The notes below the pieces were generated by a model that saw nothing but the letters and a program-made list of their open reading frames with translations, did no database searches and was not told the DNA's origin. 64,000 bases of DNA, taken from assembly GCF_017813335.1 (NCBI RefSeq), contig NZ_JAGIYY010000001.1, forward strand, positions 186,001 through 250,000. Direction: 5' to 3'. The stretch comes from Tianweitania sediminis (GTDB taxonomy: Bacteria > Pseudomonadota > Alphaproteobacteria > Rhizobiales > Rhizobiaceae). This document shows, piece by piece, positions 47,770 to 56,359 of this stretch (its first letter is position 1; each line of letters starts with the position of its first letter). The translations under genes were made by a program, and so were the position numbers.

Positions 47770-49530
47770 TCATTCCAGTTCCTGCGCCATGTGCAGTTGG
47801 GCGTAAAGCCCGCCCGCCGCGAGGAGCTCGCGATGGGTCCCGGTTTCGGCGATGCCGGAGCGATCCACAACGACGATCTTGTCCGCGTTGCGGATTGTCG
47901 CCAGCCGATGGGCGATCACCAGCGTGGTGCGGCCCTTCGAAAGCTCGGCAAGCGACTTCTGGATCTCCCGTTCCGTTGCCGTGTCGAGGGCAGAGGTTGC
48001 CTCGTCCAGGATCAGGATGGGCGGATTCTTCAGGAACATGCGGGCGATCGCCAGGCGCTGCTTTTGCCCGCCCGACAGCTTGACCCCGCGCTCGCCCACC
48101 ACGGTTTCCATGCCGTCCGGCATGGCTGCGATCAGCGTTTCCAGGCGTGCCAGCCGCGCCGCTTCGGCAATCTCCGCATCGCTTGCGTCGAGCCGGCCGT
48201 AAGCGATGTTGTCGCGGATGGTGCCGCCGAACAGAAAGACATCCTGTTGCACGAGGCCGATCTGCCCGCGCAAGGAAGCCAGTGTCATGTCGCGAACATC
48301 GATTCCGTCCACCGTGATCGCGCCGGCCTGAACTTCGTAGAAGCGCGGCAGCAGCGAACAAATTGTGGTTTTGCCAGCTCCCGACGGCCCCACAAAGGCT
48401 ACGGTTGAACCGGGCTCGATGCGCAGATCGACGCCTGACAGGATGGGCTGGCCGCCGTAGCCGAAGCCAACGCCGCGATATTCCACCAGGCCCTGCAGCG
48501 GCGGGGCTTCCGTCGCACCCGGACGGTCGGCAATGTCGGGTTCGGTGTCGAGCAGTTGCGTGTAGCGGCGAAAGCCGGCGATGCCCCTGGGATAGGTTTC
48601 GATGACCGAGTTGATCTTCTCGATCGGCCGGAAAAATACGTTCACCAGGAGGAGGAAGCCGACGAAGCTGCCGGTGGAAAGCTCGCCTCGCAGCACGAAG
48701 AAGCTGCCCGCGATCATCACCACCAGCTGGATCAAGCGCATGCTCATGTAGTTGAGCGACATAGAAGCGGCCATGATCTTGTAGGCCTGCAGCTTGGTTG
48801 ACCGGTAATTTGCGTTGTCGCTGGCAAAAAGCCTGCGCTCATGCTCCTCGTTGGCGAAAGCCTGGACCACGCGCATTCCGCCCACATTTTCTTCGATCCG
48901 CACGTTGAAGTTGGCAACGCTGCCATAAAGGCGCTGCCAGTTCTGTTCCATGCGCACCCCGTAGACGCTGGTGACCCAGGCGATCACCGGAACAACAGCG
49001 GCCGTAATCAGCGCGAGCTTCCAGTTGACCGAGAACATGAGGGCGAAGGCCCCGATAAACGTCATCACCGCGATAAAGAGATCCTCGGGGCCATGATGCG
49101 CCACCTCGCCAATCTCCTCGAGATCCTTGGTGACACGGGCGACGAGATGGCCTGTCTTGTGGTTGTCGTAGAAGCGGAAGGACAGCTTCTGCAGATGGTC
49201 GAAGCTCTTGCGGCGCATCTCCGTTTCAATGTTGATGCCGAGCATGTGGCCCCAATAAGTGACCACGGCCATCAGGCCGGTGTTGATCGCGTAGATCACG
49301 AGCAGGCCAATCGAGGCAGCGACGATCAGCGGCCAATTGCCGGTGGGCAGCAGGTTGTCCACAAAGGCGCGCACCGCCATGGGAAAGCCAAGCTCAAGCA
49401 GCCCGGACAGGATGGCACAGCCGAAATCGAGGAAGAACAAACCTTTCCAGGGCGCATAGTAGCCGAAGAAGCGCCGAAGCATAGGTTGGGAAACGGCTGA
49501 TGGCCGCGTCGGAGGCGGAGTGGCAAGCAT
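47770..49530 (-). CDS. ABC exporter, fused permease and ATPase
   Basis: About 586 residues: a six-helix exporter domain (LRRFFGYYAPWKGLFFLDF onward) and an ATPase with Walker A VGPSGAGKTT, Q-loop VQQDVFLFGGTIRDNIAYG, signature LSGGQKQRLAIARMF and Walker [13 protein letters not shown]. It resembles MsbA/YheI-like multidrug or lipid exporters. The ATG at 49530 is chosen; a shorter start at 49482 (MLRRFFGYY) is equally plausible. A TetR gene lies 110 bp upstream in the same direction, a common drug-efflux pairing. Confidence 0.9.
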   Translation of the reverse strand: MLATPPPTRPSAVSQPMLRRFFGYYAPWKGLFFLDFGCAILSGLLELGFPMAVRAFVDNLLPTGNWPLIVAASIGLLVIYAINTGLMAVVTYWGHMLGINIETEMRRKSFDHLQKLSFRFYDNHKTGHLVARVTKDLEEIGEVAHHGPEDLFIAVMTFIGAFALMFSVNWKLALITAAVVPVIAWVTSVYGVRMEQNWQRLYGSVANFNVRIEENVGGMRVVQAFANEEHERRLFASDNANYRSTKLQAYKIMAASMSLNYMSMRLIQLVVMIAGSFFVLRGELSTGSFVGFLLLVNVFFRPIEKINSVIETYPRGIAGFRRYTQLLDTEPDIADRPGATEAPPLQGLVEYRGVGFGYGGQPILSGVDLRIEPGSTVAFVGPSGAGKTTICSLLPRFYEVQAGAITVDGIDVRDMTLASLRGQIGLVQQDVFLFGGTIRDNIAYGRLDASDAEIAEAARLARLETLIAAMPDGMETVVGERGVKLSGGQKQRLAIARMFLKNPPILILDEATSALDTATEREIQKSLAELSKGRTTLVIAHRLATIRNADKIVVVDRSGIAETGTHRELLAAGGLYAQLHMAQELE

Positions 49531-49639
49531 GGAGCGTCCAGGATCTTGAACCGGCAAGGCGCACGGCCTTCGGCTTGCCAGCGCACGCGCGCCTTCTAGC
49601 GCTTCAACGATGGATCGGCAATGTTGACGGCTGTCAGCC

Positions 49640-50416
49640 CTAATCAGGCACTCGAACCGCGCGGTCCACGAAGCCTTCCACAAGGCCGATGAAGCGCGTC
49701 GGGGAGATGCCCCGCTGGCGATATTTCCAACGTTTCAGGTACCAGTCCTGAAGCAATGGCTTGATCAGCCCGGCCAGAAGGGCTGCCTCGACGTCCACGA
49801 AAAGGCCGCGCTCCTGGCCTGCCTTGATCGCGGCGGAAAACAGCGCTTCCGTGCGCAACTCCTGCGCGATCGCGAAGGCACGCGCCTGCTTGTCGAAGGC
49901 TTTCACTTCCAGAAATGCAAAATAAAACCAGCGCTGCAGATTTTCGGTCAACAGCACGTGCCGGCGGATCAGGCCGCGCAGCCGCAACAGCGGATCCTCC
50001 GCTTCCCCCGCTTCCATCGGAGCAACGGCGATGTCCACGGCATGGCTGACGGCCGTCAGGATCATCCGCAGCAACGTTTCCTTGCTGTCGACATAGGTGT
50101 AGATCGCGCCCATCGACAGGCCGCTGTGTTCGGCAAGATCGCGGGTGGTGGTGGAATGGAAGCCGTTGCGGGCGCTGAGTTCAAGCGCGGCAAGCAGGAT
50201 CTTTTCCAGGTTGGGAACGGCGACGTGTTCCTTGCGGATCCGGATCACCTCGCCATGCCGGCGAAACACCTCAGCGCATAACATAGCGGCCGTGATGTTG
50301 CGTGGATCAACAGGGTCGCCTGCCTCGATCCGATCCGCCACCTGTTCAACTGCATCCGCCATGCCTGCCGGTATCGCGTACCCGATGCCGGCGCGCAAGC
50401 GACGAGCGCTGCCCAT
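49640..50416 (-). CDS. TetR-family regulator with an N-terminal extension
   Basis: A 258-residue regulator. The helix-turn-helix begins only at about residue 68 (VPNLEKILLAALELSARNG, then GLSMGAIYTYVDSKETLL), whereas TetR proteins usually begin with it. The first 67 residues (ITAAMLCAEVFRRHGEVIRIR) look helical and of unknown role. The C-terminal domain forms the ligand pocket. It probably controls the ABC exporter downstream. Starts at 50416 or 50362 are both possible. Confidence 0.9.
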   Translation of the reverse strand: MGSARRLRAGIGYAIPAGMADAVEQVADRIEAGDPVDPRNITAAMLCAEVFRRHGEVIRIRKEHVAVPNLEKILLAALELSARNGFHSTTTRDLAEHSGLSMGAIYTYVDSKETLLRMILTAVSHAVDIAVAPMEAGEAEDPLLRLRGLIRRHVLLTENLQRWFYFAFLEVKAFDKQARAFAIAQELRTEALFSAAIKAGQERGLFVDVEAALLAGLIKPLLQDWYLKRWKYRQRGISPTRFIGLVEGFVDRAVRVPD

Positions 50417-50498
50417 GTCATCGGCTCTTCATGCGCGCCGGTTCAAGAAGGATCCCGGCGTTTTGACGCTGCCCGCTTCAACACCTAGATTGCTTGCC

Positions 50499-51077
50499 AT
50501 GACAAACACACCTCAAGCTGCAGGCTCCACGCCAGCGTGGGCCAACTCCGTTCTTCAGTTCTGGTTCGATGAACTCACCAGGGAAGACTGGTTTTCCGGC
50601 GATGCCGGCGTTGATGCCCGGATCAACGAGCGCTTCGCAGAACTTTACGCGGAGAAATGCGCCAGCATTCCGGAGGGAGCGCTTCAGGACCCTCGTACGG
50701 CGCTCGCCGCGATTCTCCTGTTCGACCAGATCCCGCGCAACCTTTTTCGCGGTTCAGCCAAGGCGTTTGCAACCGACGAGATGGCGCTGACGATTGCCCG
50801 CACCGCAGTCGACAAAGGCTTCGATTCTCAACTCGGCAAAGAGGAACAGGCGTTTTTCTACATGCCCTTCGAGCATTCGGAGACTCTGGCGGACGGGGAG
50901 CGCTGTGTTTCCTTGTTCAAGAGCCTCGGTGACGAAGAAATGATCCGCTTTGCTGTGGAACATCGCGACATTCTCGCGCGCTTCGGCCGATATCCCCACC
51001 GCAATCGGGCCTTGAACCGGGAAAGCACGGCGGCTGAAGAAGCCTTTCTTGCGGAACACAAAGGCTTTGGGCAGTAG
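50499..51077 (+). CDS. DUF924 family protein
   Basis: A 192-residue all-helical protein of the DUF924 family: VLQFWFDELTREDWFSGD at the N-terminus and ALAAILLFDQIPRNLFRG in the middle, then YMPFEHSETLADGE. The family resembles TPR-like folds and its function is unknown. The ATG at 50499 gives the standard start; the frame is open further upstream. Divergent from the TetR gene. Confidence 0.9.
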   Translation: MTNTPQAAGSTPAWANSVLQFWFDELTREDWFSGDAGVDARINERFAELYAEKCASIPEGALQDPRTALAAILLFDQIPRNLFRGSAKAFATDEMALTIARTAVDKGFDSQLGKEEQAFFYMPFEHSETLADGERCVSLFKSLGDEEMIRFAVEHRDILARFGRYPHRNRALNRESTAAEEAFLAEHKGFGQ

Positions 51078-51149
51078 CCGGGTGCGCTTGCAACCAAAGG
51101 CGCCCTGCCAGTATCGTGACGCGGAAGAAAAGACTTGAGGGAGCGAAGC

Positions 51150-53294
51150 GTGGCCAAGGAAGTGGGTTCAAAAAGCGAACAGTCGCAATCGGCGGAAACA
51201 GACAAGCCCAAACGCAGCCGCAAGACGCAAACCGCCGAAGCAGCGAGCGCAACTTCCAAGCCCGCCGCCGCGCCGCGGACCCGCAAGCCGAAAGGTGCCA
51301 CAGCCGAACCACAGCCATCGGCAGCTGAGCCGGCGCCCAAGGCACCCGCTCGCAAGGCGTCCAGCCGATCCAGCAAGGCGCCGGCCGGGGAGGCGAATAT
51401 GCCTGCTTTTGAGAACACAGCGCCTGCCGCCGACAAAGCCGCAACTGCTGAAAAGGCGCCGGCCAAACCGCGCACCCGCAGCGCTAAGGCAAGTGCGAGC
51501 GCCACAGAAACCGCTACCAACAGCAAAACCGCTGAAACCATCCCTGCTGTCGAGAAGCCCGAGGCGGCTCCCGATGCTATCGACGCGAATGCTGCTGCGC
51601 CCACGGCCTCGGCCAAGCCGCCGGCTTCAACGCCGAAGCCGTGGCTTGCGAGCTATCCGCCTAATGTTCCCGCCGACATTGTCGGTTTGCCGGCCGACTC
51701 GCTCGGCGCCATGATCGTGGCGGGCTGCAAGACACATGGCGCGAAGCCTGCCTTCACCTCGATGGGCAAGTCGCTGAGCTTCACCGACTTCGCTGCGGAG
51801 TCGGAAGCCATGGCGGCCTACTTTCAGTCGCTCGGACTGAAGAAGGGTGCGCGCATCGCGCTGATGATGCCCAACATCCTGCAATATCCGATCGCGCTCG
51901 CGGGCGCGCTGCGGGCCGGATATGTGGTCGTCAACGTCAACCCGTTGTACACGGCCCGAGAGCTCGAGCATCAGCTGAACGACTCCGGCGCAGAAGCCAT
52001 CGTCATCCTCGAGAATTTCGCCAACGTCCTGCAGCGTGTCGTGAACAACACTGCCGTCCGGCATGTGATTGTGGCCGCCATGGGCGATCTGCTCGGGCTC
52101 AAGGGGTTTGCCGTCAACCTCGTGGTGCGGCGCGTCAAGAAGATGGTTCCCGCCTGGCAGCTGAAGAACCACGTGCGCTTCAACGCCGCCTTGAAGGCTG
52201 GCCGCGGCATGACCTTCAAGCCTGTCACGGTGACGGCGGACGACCTGGCCTTTCTGCAATATACCGGCGGGACCACCGGCGTTGCCAAGGGCGCCATGCT
52301 CACGCACGGAAACGTGCTGGCCAATGTCGCCCAGAACGCGGCCTGGCTGGAAAGTGCGTTCGTGAAGCACAAGAGGCCCGAACAAGCGGTTTATCTCTGC
52401 GCCTTGCCGCTTTACCACATCTACGCCCTGACGGTGAACGCCCTGACCGGCATTCATCTCGGGTCGCAGAATGTGCTTGTCGCCAACCCGCGCGACATTC
52501 CGGCCCTGGTGAAGGACTTCAAGCAGCACAAGGTCAACTTCTTCCCGGGCCTCAACACGCTGTTCAACGCGCTCCTCAACAACGAGGACTTCAAGAAGCT
52601 GGATTTTAGCGCGCTGGTGCTGACCTTTGGCGGCGGCATGGCCGTGCAGCAGGCTGTTGCTGATCGTTGGCAAAAGCTGACGGGCGGCGTCATCTCGGAA
52701 GGCTATGGTCTTTCCGAAACGTCGCCGGTGGCCACGGCCAACCCCTTCGACGCCGAAAAGTTTTCCGGTACGATCGGCTTGCCGTTGCCGTCTACGGAAA
52801 TCTCGATCCGCAACGACAACAATGAAGAAGTGGCAACGGGCGAAGCCGGCGAAATCTGCATTCGCGGGCCTCAAGTCATGAAGGGCTACTGGAACAGGCC
52901 TGACGAGACCGCCAAGGTCATGACGGCGGACGGTTTTCTGAAGTCCGGTGACATCGGCTTCATGGACGAGAAGGGTTACACCAAGATCGTCGACCGGAAG
53001 AAAGACATGATCCTGGTTTCGGGCTTCAACGTTTATCCAAACGAAATCGAGGACGTGGTGGCGCGCCACCCGAAGGTTCTCGAAGTGGCGGCAGTCGGCG
53101 TCCCGGATGAAAAGTCCGGCGAGGTCCCCAAACTTTTCGTGGTCAAGAAGGATGCTTCTCTTACCGAAGATGAAGTTCGCTCGTTCTGCCGCGAGAATCT
53201 CACCGGCTACAAGCGGCCTCGTTTGATCGAGTTCCGCGATGAGCTGCCGAAAACCAATGTGGGCAAGATCCTGCGACGAGAGTTGCGCGGCTAG
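51150..53294 (+). CDS. fadD: Long-chain acyl-CoA synthetase with a disordered N-terminal extension
   Basis: A 714-residue AMP-forming fatty-acid CoA ligase. The enzyme proper starts near residue 165 (PWLASYPPNVPADI) and shows the P-loop YTGGTTGVAKGAMLTH, the YGLSE adenylation motif, and the C-terminal GDIGFMDEKGYTKIVDRKKD and KTNVGKILRREL motifs. It activates fatty acids for beta-oxidation or lipid synthesis. The first ~164 residues are low-complexity (Ala, Lys, Pro, Ser, Thr, Glu), resembling histone H1-like tails, and are absent from typical FadD proteins. The GTG at 51150 with a GGAG site sets the start. It shares its final bases with DUF4174. Confidence 0.93.
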   Translation: MAKEVGSKSEQSQSAETDKPKRSRKTQTAEAASATSKPAAAPRTRKPKGATAEPQPSAAEPAPKAPARKASSRSSKAPAGEANMPAFENTAPAADKAATAEKAPAKPRTRSAKASASATETATNSKTAETIPAVEKPEAAPDAIDANAAAPTASAKPPASTPKPWLASYPPNVPADIVGLPADSLGAMIVAGCKTHGAKPAFTSMGKSLSFTDFAAESEAMAAYFQSLGLKKGARIALMMPNILQYPIALAGALRAGYVVVNVNPLYTARELEHQLNDSGAEAIVILENFANVLQRVVNNTAVRHVIVAAMGDLLGLKGFAVNLVVRRVKKMVPAWQLKNHVRFNAALKAGRGMTFKPVTVTADDLAFLQYTGGTTGVAKGAMLTHGNVLANVAQNAAWLESAFVKHKRPEQAVYLCALPLYHIYALTVNALTGIHLGSQNVLVANPRDIPALVKDFKQHKVNFFPGLNTLFNALLNNEDFKKLDFSALVLTFGGGMAVQQAVADRWQKLTGGVISEGYGLSETSPVATANPFDAEKFSGTIGLPLPSTEISIRNDNNEEVATGEAGEICIRGPQVMKGYWNRPDETAKVMTADGFLKSGDIGFMDEKGYTKIVDRKKDMILVSGFNVYPNEIEDVVARHPKVLEVAAVGVPDEKSGEVPKLFVVKKDASLTEDEVRSFCRENLTGYKRPRLIEFRDELPKTNVGKILRRELRG

Positions 53295-53740
53295 CCGTCG
53301 CGCATCTCACTCCGGCGCATCGGCATCGAGTCGATCAGGTCGAACACCGTCTCGGGCTCGATCAGTTCCGTTTCGCGCAGCTTCTCACCGCCGTCCTTGC
53401 CAACCAGCACGACGGTCAGATCTGCGTTCTCATCCACGCGAAACCGGGTCCGCAGCGCCGAAGCGGTGGGCAGCCGCTCCCTGGAAACCCCATCGGCAAC
53501 GAGGTTGCCAACGATGCTGAGGACCACCAGGTCCCGCTCGTTCGCCTGGCTTTGCTGTTCTGCAAAGCGCCCGTCCTGCTGCGCGACCTCGGCTTCCTCG
53601 CCAAAGATCAGCAGCACGCGCTTCTTCCACTGATAAGCAGCGAGCGGGCCTGGATCAGCGAAAGCACCGCTGATCGGCAGTGCCGCCACCAAGAGCGAGC
53701 CTGCAAGAAGTACACGCAACATCGTTTGCCACCTTCTCAT
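53291..53740 (-). CDS. DUF4174 domain protein, secreted or periplasmic
   Basis: A 149-residue protein with a Sec signal peptide (LRVLLAGSLLVAALPISGAFA) followed by the DUF4174 domain (LAAYQWKKRVLLIFGEEAE, then DLTVVLVGKDGGEKLR), a thioredoxin-like fold without the CxxC pair. Function unknown. It converges with fadD so that the stop codons overlap (CTAG), and it is the third gene after pgi and the HAD phosphatase. Confidence 0.88.
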   Translation of the reverse strand: MRRWQTMLRVLLAGSLLVAALPISGAFADPGPLAAYQWKKRVLLIFGEEAEVAQQDGRFAEQQSQANERDLVVLSIVGNLVADGVSRERLPTASALRTRFRVDENADLTVVLVGKDGGEKLRETELIEPETVFDLIDSMPMRRSEMRDG

Positions 53741-53763
53741 CAGAATGAGGTGGGGCGCGATCC

Positions 53764-54510
53764 TCAGATGTCGAGGTGCGGCGGGGGCGCGGCAGCCGTC
53801 CCGCCGCTGAGGATGTCCAGCTGTCTTGGCAGATCCACAACAGACGCAAGCAGCACGTCGGCCAGGCTTCCAAGGCTCGCGCGCGTACCGGTGCCGCTCA
53901 GAACACCCACCGCCAAGCCTGCTCCCCCGGCTTTTGCCATCTCAAGGTCGTGGCGATTGTCGCCCACCATCGCCACTTCATCCGGCCGCACGCCGCAAAG
54001 ATCTGCAAAGGCATGTAGCGCATCAGGCGCAGGCTTGGGATTGGCAACGGCATCATAGCCGTAGGCGGCAGCAAACATCTGCGCGATGCCGAGGCTGAGC
54101 AGCGTTTTTTCTGCGCCAGCCGTGGAGTCGTTCGTGGCCACGCCGAGGCTCAAGCCCCGCTTGTGCAGCAGGGCAATCGTGTCGGTTACGCCTGGAAGCG
54201 CAACGGCCTGGGCAGCGCCTTCTTCCGCCGTGAAGCTGTCGAACTCGCGGATCAGGATTTGGCGTTCGGCCGGTGAATGATCGGGATACCACAGCGCCAC
54301 GATTTCAGCGTTGGTGCCGGCCGCAAAAACCGAGTCCGGCTTGAAGCAGCGATTGACGCGATCAAGCCCGCCTCGCTCAAGCAGTCGTTCGGCACGCTCG
54401 GGGTCGCCGTCCGCAGCCTTCATCGCCATGCGCTCGCCGATGGCGAGCCAGGTCTTCTCGAAGTCAATAAGAGTGCCGTCCTTGTCGAACAAGATTGCCT
54501 TGATGGCCAT
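53764..54510 (-). CDS. HAD-family hydrolase, phosphoglycolate-phosphatase-like
   Basis: A 248-residue HAD phosphatase: nucleophile block ILFDKDGTLIDFEKTW, a cap domain, ATNDSTAGAEKTL (motif II) and VAMVGDNRHDLEMAKAGGA (motif IV). It resembles Gph-type phosphatases that remove phosphoglycolate, but related enzymes act on other sugar phosphates. The ATG at 54510 follows the pgi stop by 7 nt with a GAGGGC ribosome site. Confidence 0.91.
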   Translation of the reverse strand: MAIKAILFDKDGTLIDFEKTWLAIGERMAMKAADGDPERAERLLERGGLDRVNRCFKPDSVFAAGTNAEIVALWYPDHSPAERQILIREFDSFTAEEGAAQAVALPGVTDTIALLHKRGLSLGVATNDSTAGAEKTLLSLGIAQMFAAAYGYDAVANPKPAPDALHAFADLCGVRPDEVAMVGDNRHDLEMAKAGGAGLAVGVLSGTGTRASLGSLADVLLASVVDLPRQLDILSGGTAAAPPPHLDI

Positions 54511-54517
54511 GACGCCC

Positions 54518-56152
54518 TCAGCCGCGCAGAGCAGAAACGGCGGCGACGAGACCTGCGGTAGATGCGTCGCGTCCTGACGCATCTTCCTTGCCTTCCACCA
54601 CCGGCTGCAGTTGCGTTGCCAGTTCCTTGCCGAGTTCGACACCCCATTGGTCAAACGCGTTGATGCCGAACAGCGCGGCTTCCATGAACACCCGGTGCTC
54701 GTAGAGCGCGATCAGGCGCCCAAGGGCAAACGGATCCAGGATCCGGTGCACGATGGTGATCGAGGGGCGATTGCCTGGGAATACCCGGTGCGGCGCCAGC
54801 GCCTGCGCGTCCGTTGCCGACACACCCTTCTTGATCAGCTGAGCGGTGGCTTCTTCAAGCGTGCGGCCGCGCATCAACGCTTCTGATTGCGCCAGGCAGT
54901 TGGCGATGAGGAGGTCGTGGTGGACCTTGAGATCCGGCTCATGGGCTTGTGCGGCGATGATGAACTCCACCGGAATGACATCCGTGCCCTGGTGCAGGAG
55001 CTGGAAAAACGCGTGCTGCCCATTGGTGCCGGGCTCACCCCAAACCAGTGGGCCGGTCGGCGTTTGCACCGGCTCGCCATCAGAGGTGACGCGCTTCCCG
55101 TTGGATTCCATGTCGAGCTGCTGCAGGTAGGCAGGGAGGCGGAGAAGGCGCTGGTCATAGGGGATCACGGCGCGCGCGGGATAGCCGCAGATCACGCGGT
55201 GCCAGTAGCCGATCAGCCCCAGCACCATCGGCAGGTTCTTTTCTGCGGGTGCTTCGCGGAAGTGCTCGTCCATGGCCCGCGCGCCATCCAGGAAGCGACG
55301 AAAGTTCTGCGGGCCAACGGCAAGCATGATCGGCAGGCCAATGGCCGACCAAAGGGAATAGCGACCGCCAACCCAGTCCCAGAAGCCGAACACGCGCTCA
55401 GGAGGGATCCCGAAGGACGCGACCTTGTCGAGCGCGGTGGACACGGCCGCGAAATGCTGCCCAACAGCGTCCTCGCCCAGCGCTTCGGCGATCCAGCGAC
55501 GCGCGGTTTGCGCGTTTGTCATGGTTTCGATCGTGGTGAAGGTCTTGGACGCGATGATTACGAGCGTTGACGCCGGGTCGAGCCGCTTCAAGGTGTCGTG
55601 GATGTGGGCACCATCCACGTTGGACACGAAATGCGCCTGCGGGCCGTCGTGGTAAGGCGCCAAGGCCAAGGTCGCCATCACCGGGCCGAGATCCGACCCG
55701 CCGATGCCGATGTTCACAACATCGGTGATCGCCTTGCCCGTGGACCCACGCGTTTCACCCTCGCGGACAGCGTCCGCGAAGGCGCCCATGGCTTCGAGCA
55801 CCTCGATCACACTGGGCACCACGTTCTGTCCGCCGGTGGAAACGGTTGCATCCGGCGCAGCCCGCAAGGCCGTGTGCAGAACCGCGCGATGTTCCGTGGT
55901 GTTGATGATCTCGCCCGCGAACATCGCGTCGCGACGAGCTTCCACACCCGCGGCTTCGGCGAGCTTTCCCAGTAGCTGCATGGTTTCGCCCGTCACCGCA
56001 CATTTCGACCAGTCGAGCAGGAGATCATCGAGTTCGGCGGAAAAGCGAGCAAACCGCTGCGGATCTTCGGCGAAGGCTGCCCGCATGTCGCGCGGGCTTG
56101 AAGCATGATGAACCCGCAAGGCTTCGATGGCTGCAGCAACTGAAGGCTTCAT
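54518..56152 (-). CDS. pgi: Glucose-6-phosphate isomerase
   Basis: A 544-residue isomerase of the classical family with signatures [19 protein letters not shown] and [20 protein letters not shown], and the C-terminal [17 protein letters not shown]. It interconverts glucose-6-phosphate and fructose-6-phosphate. Starts at the GTG (56155) or the ATG (56152); the ATG is taken. First gene of pgi-HAD-DUF4174 and divergent from the MocR gene. Confidence 0.97.
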   Translation of the reverse strand: MKPSVAAAIEALRVHHASSPRDMRAAFAEDPQRFARFSAELDDLLLDWSKCAVTGETMQLLGKLAEAAGVEARRDAMFAGEIINTTEHRAVLHTALRAAPDATVSTGGQNVVPSVIEVLEAMGAFADAVREGETRGSTGKAITDVVNIGIGGSDLGPVMATLALAPYHDGPQAHFVSNVDGAHIHDTLKRLDPASTLVIIASKTFTTIETMTNAQTARRWIAEALGEDAVGQHFAAVSTALDKVASFGIPPERVFGFWDWVGGRYSLWSAIGLPIMLAVGPQNFRRFLDGARAMDEHFREAPAEKNLPMVLGLIGYWHRVICGYPARAVIPYDQRLLRLPAYLQQLDMESNGKRVTSDGEPVQTPTGPLVWGEPGTNGQHAFFQLLHQGTDVIPVEFIIAAQAHEPDLKVHHDLLIANCLAQSEALMRGRTLEEATAQLIKKGVSATDAQALAPHRVFPGNRPSITIVHRILDPFALGRLIALYEHRVFMEAALFGINAFDQWGVELGKELATQLQPVVEGKEDASGRDASTAGLVAAVSALRG

Positions 56153-56309
56153 CACAGGTGATCCTTTCCGGAGATCCGGCTTCTGCTTGGACGGGCCGTG
56201 TCATAGCAAGCACCGGCGCCTGCGCGCCAGCCGCTTTGCTCCGAAGCATCTATTCCGCTGGTTGAAGCGTTCATCAGAAAAATTGGTGGCTCAATGGCTT
56301 GGGCCAGTC

Positions 56310-56317
56310 TTGATCAA
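56310..56317. promoter_or_regulatory. Palindrome TTGATCAA in the pgi-mocR region
   Basis: An 8-bp perfect palindrome in the 207-bp divergent region between pgi and the MocR-type gene. It could be part of a MocR or other regulator site, but a palindrome this short may be chance. Confidence 0.25.
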
Positions 56318-56359
56318 ATAGGCAGGCTCCCTTAGCATTGTTGGTAGAGGACATTCGCA

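Noticed and set aside
46104-48083. Very long plus-strand frame over soxD and soxB
   Set aside because: Composition-driven shadow (His/Arg-rich translation); the minus-strand sarcosine oxidase genes are unmistakable.
51627-53069. Long minus-strand frame over fadD
   Set aside because: Shadow of fadD; the translation has no recognisable domain and fadD carries all its motifs.
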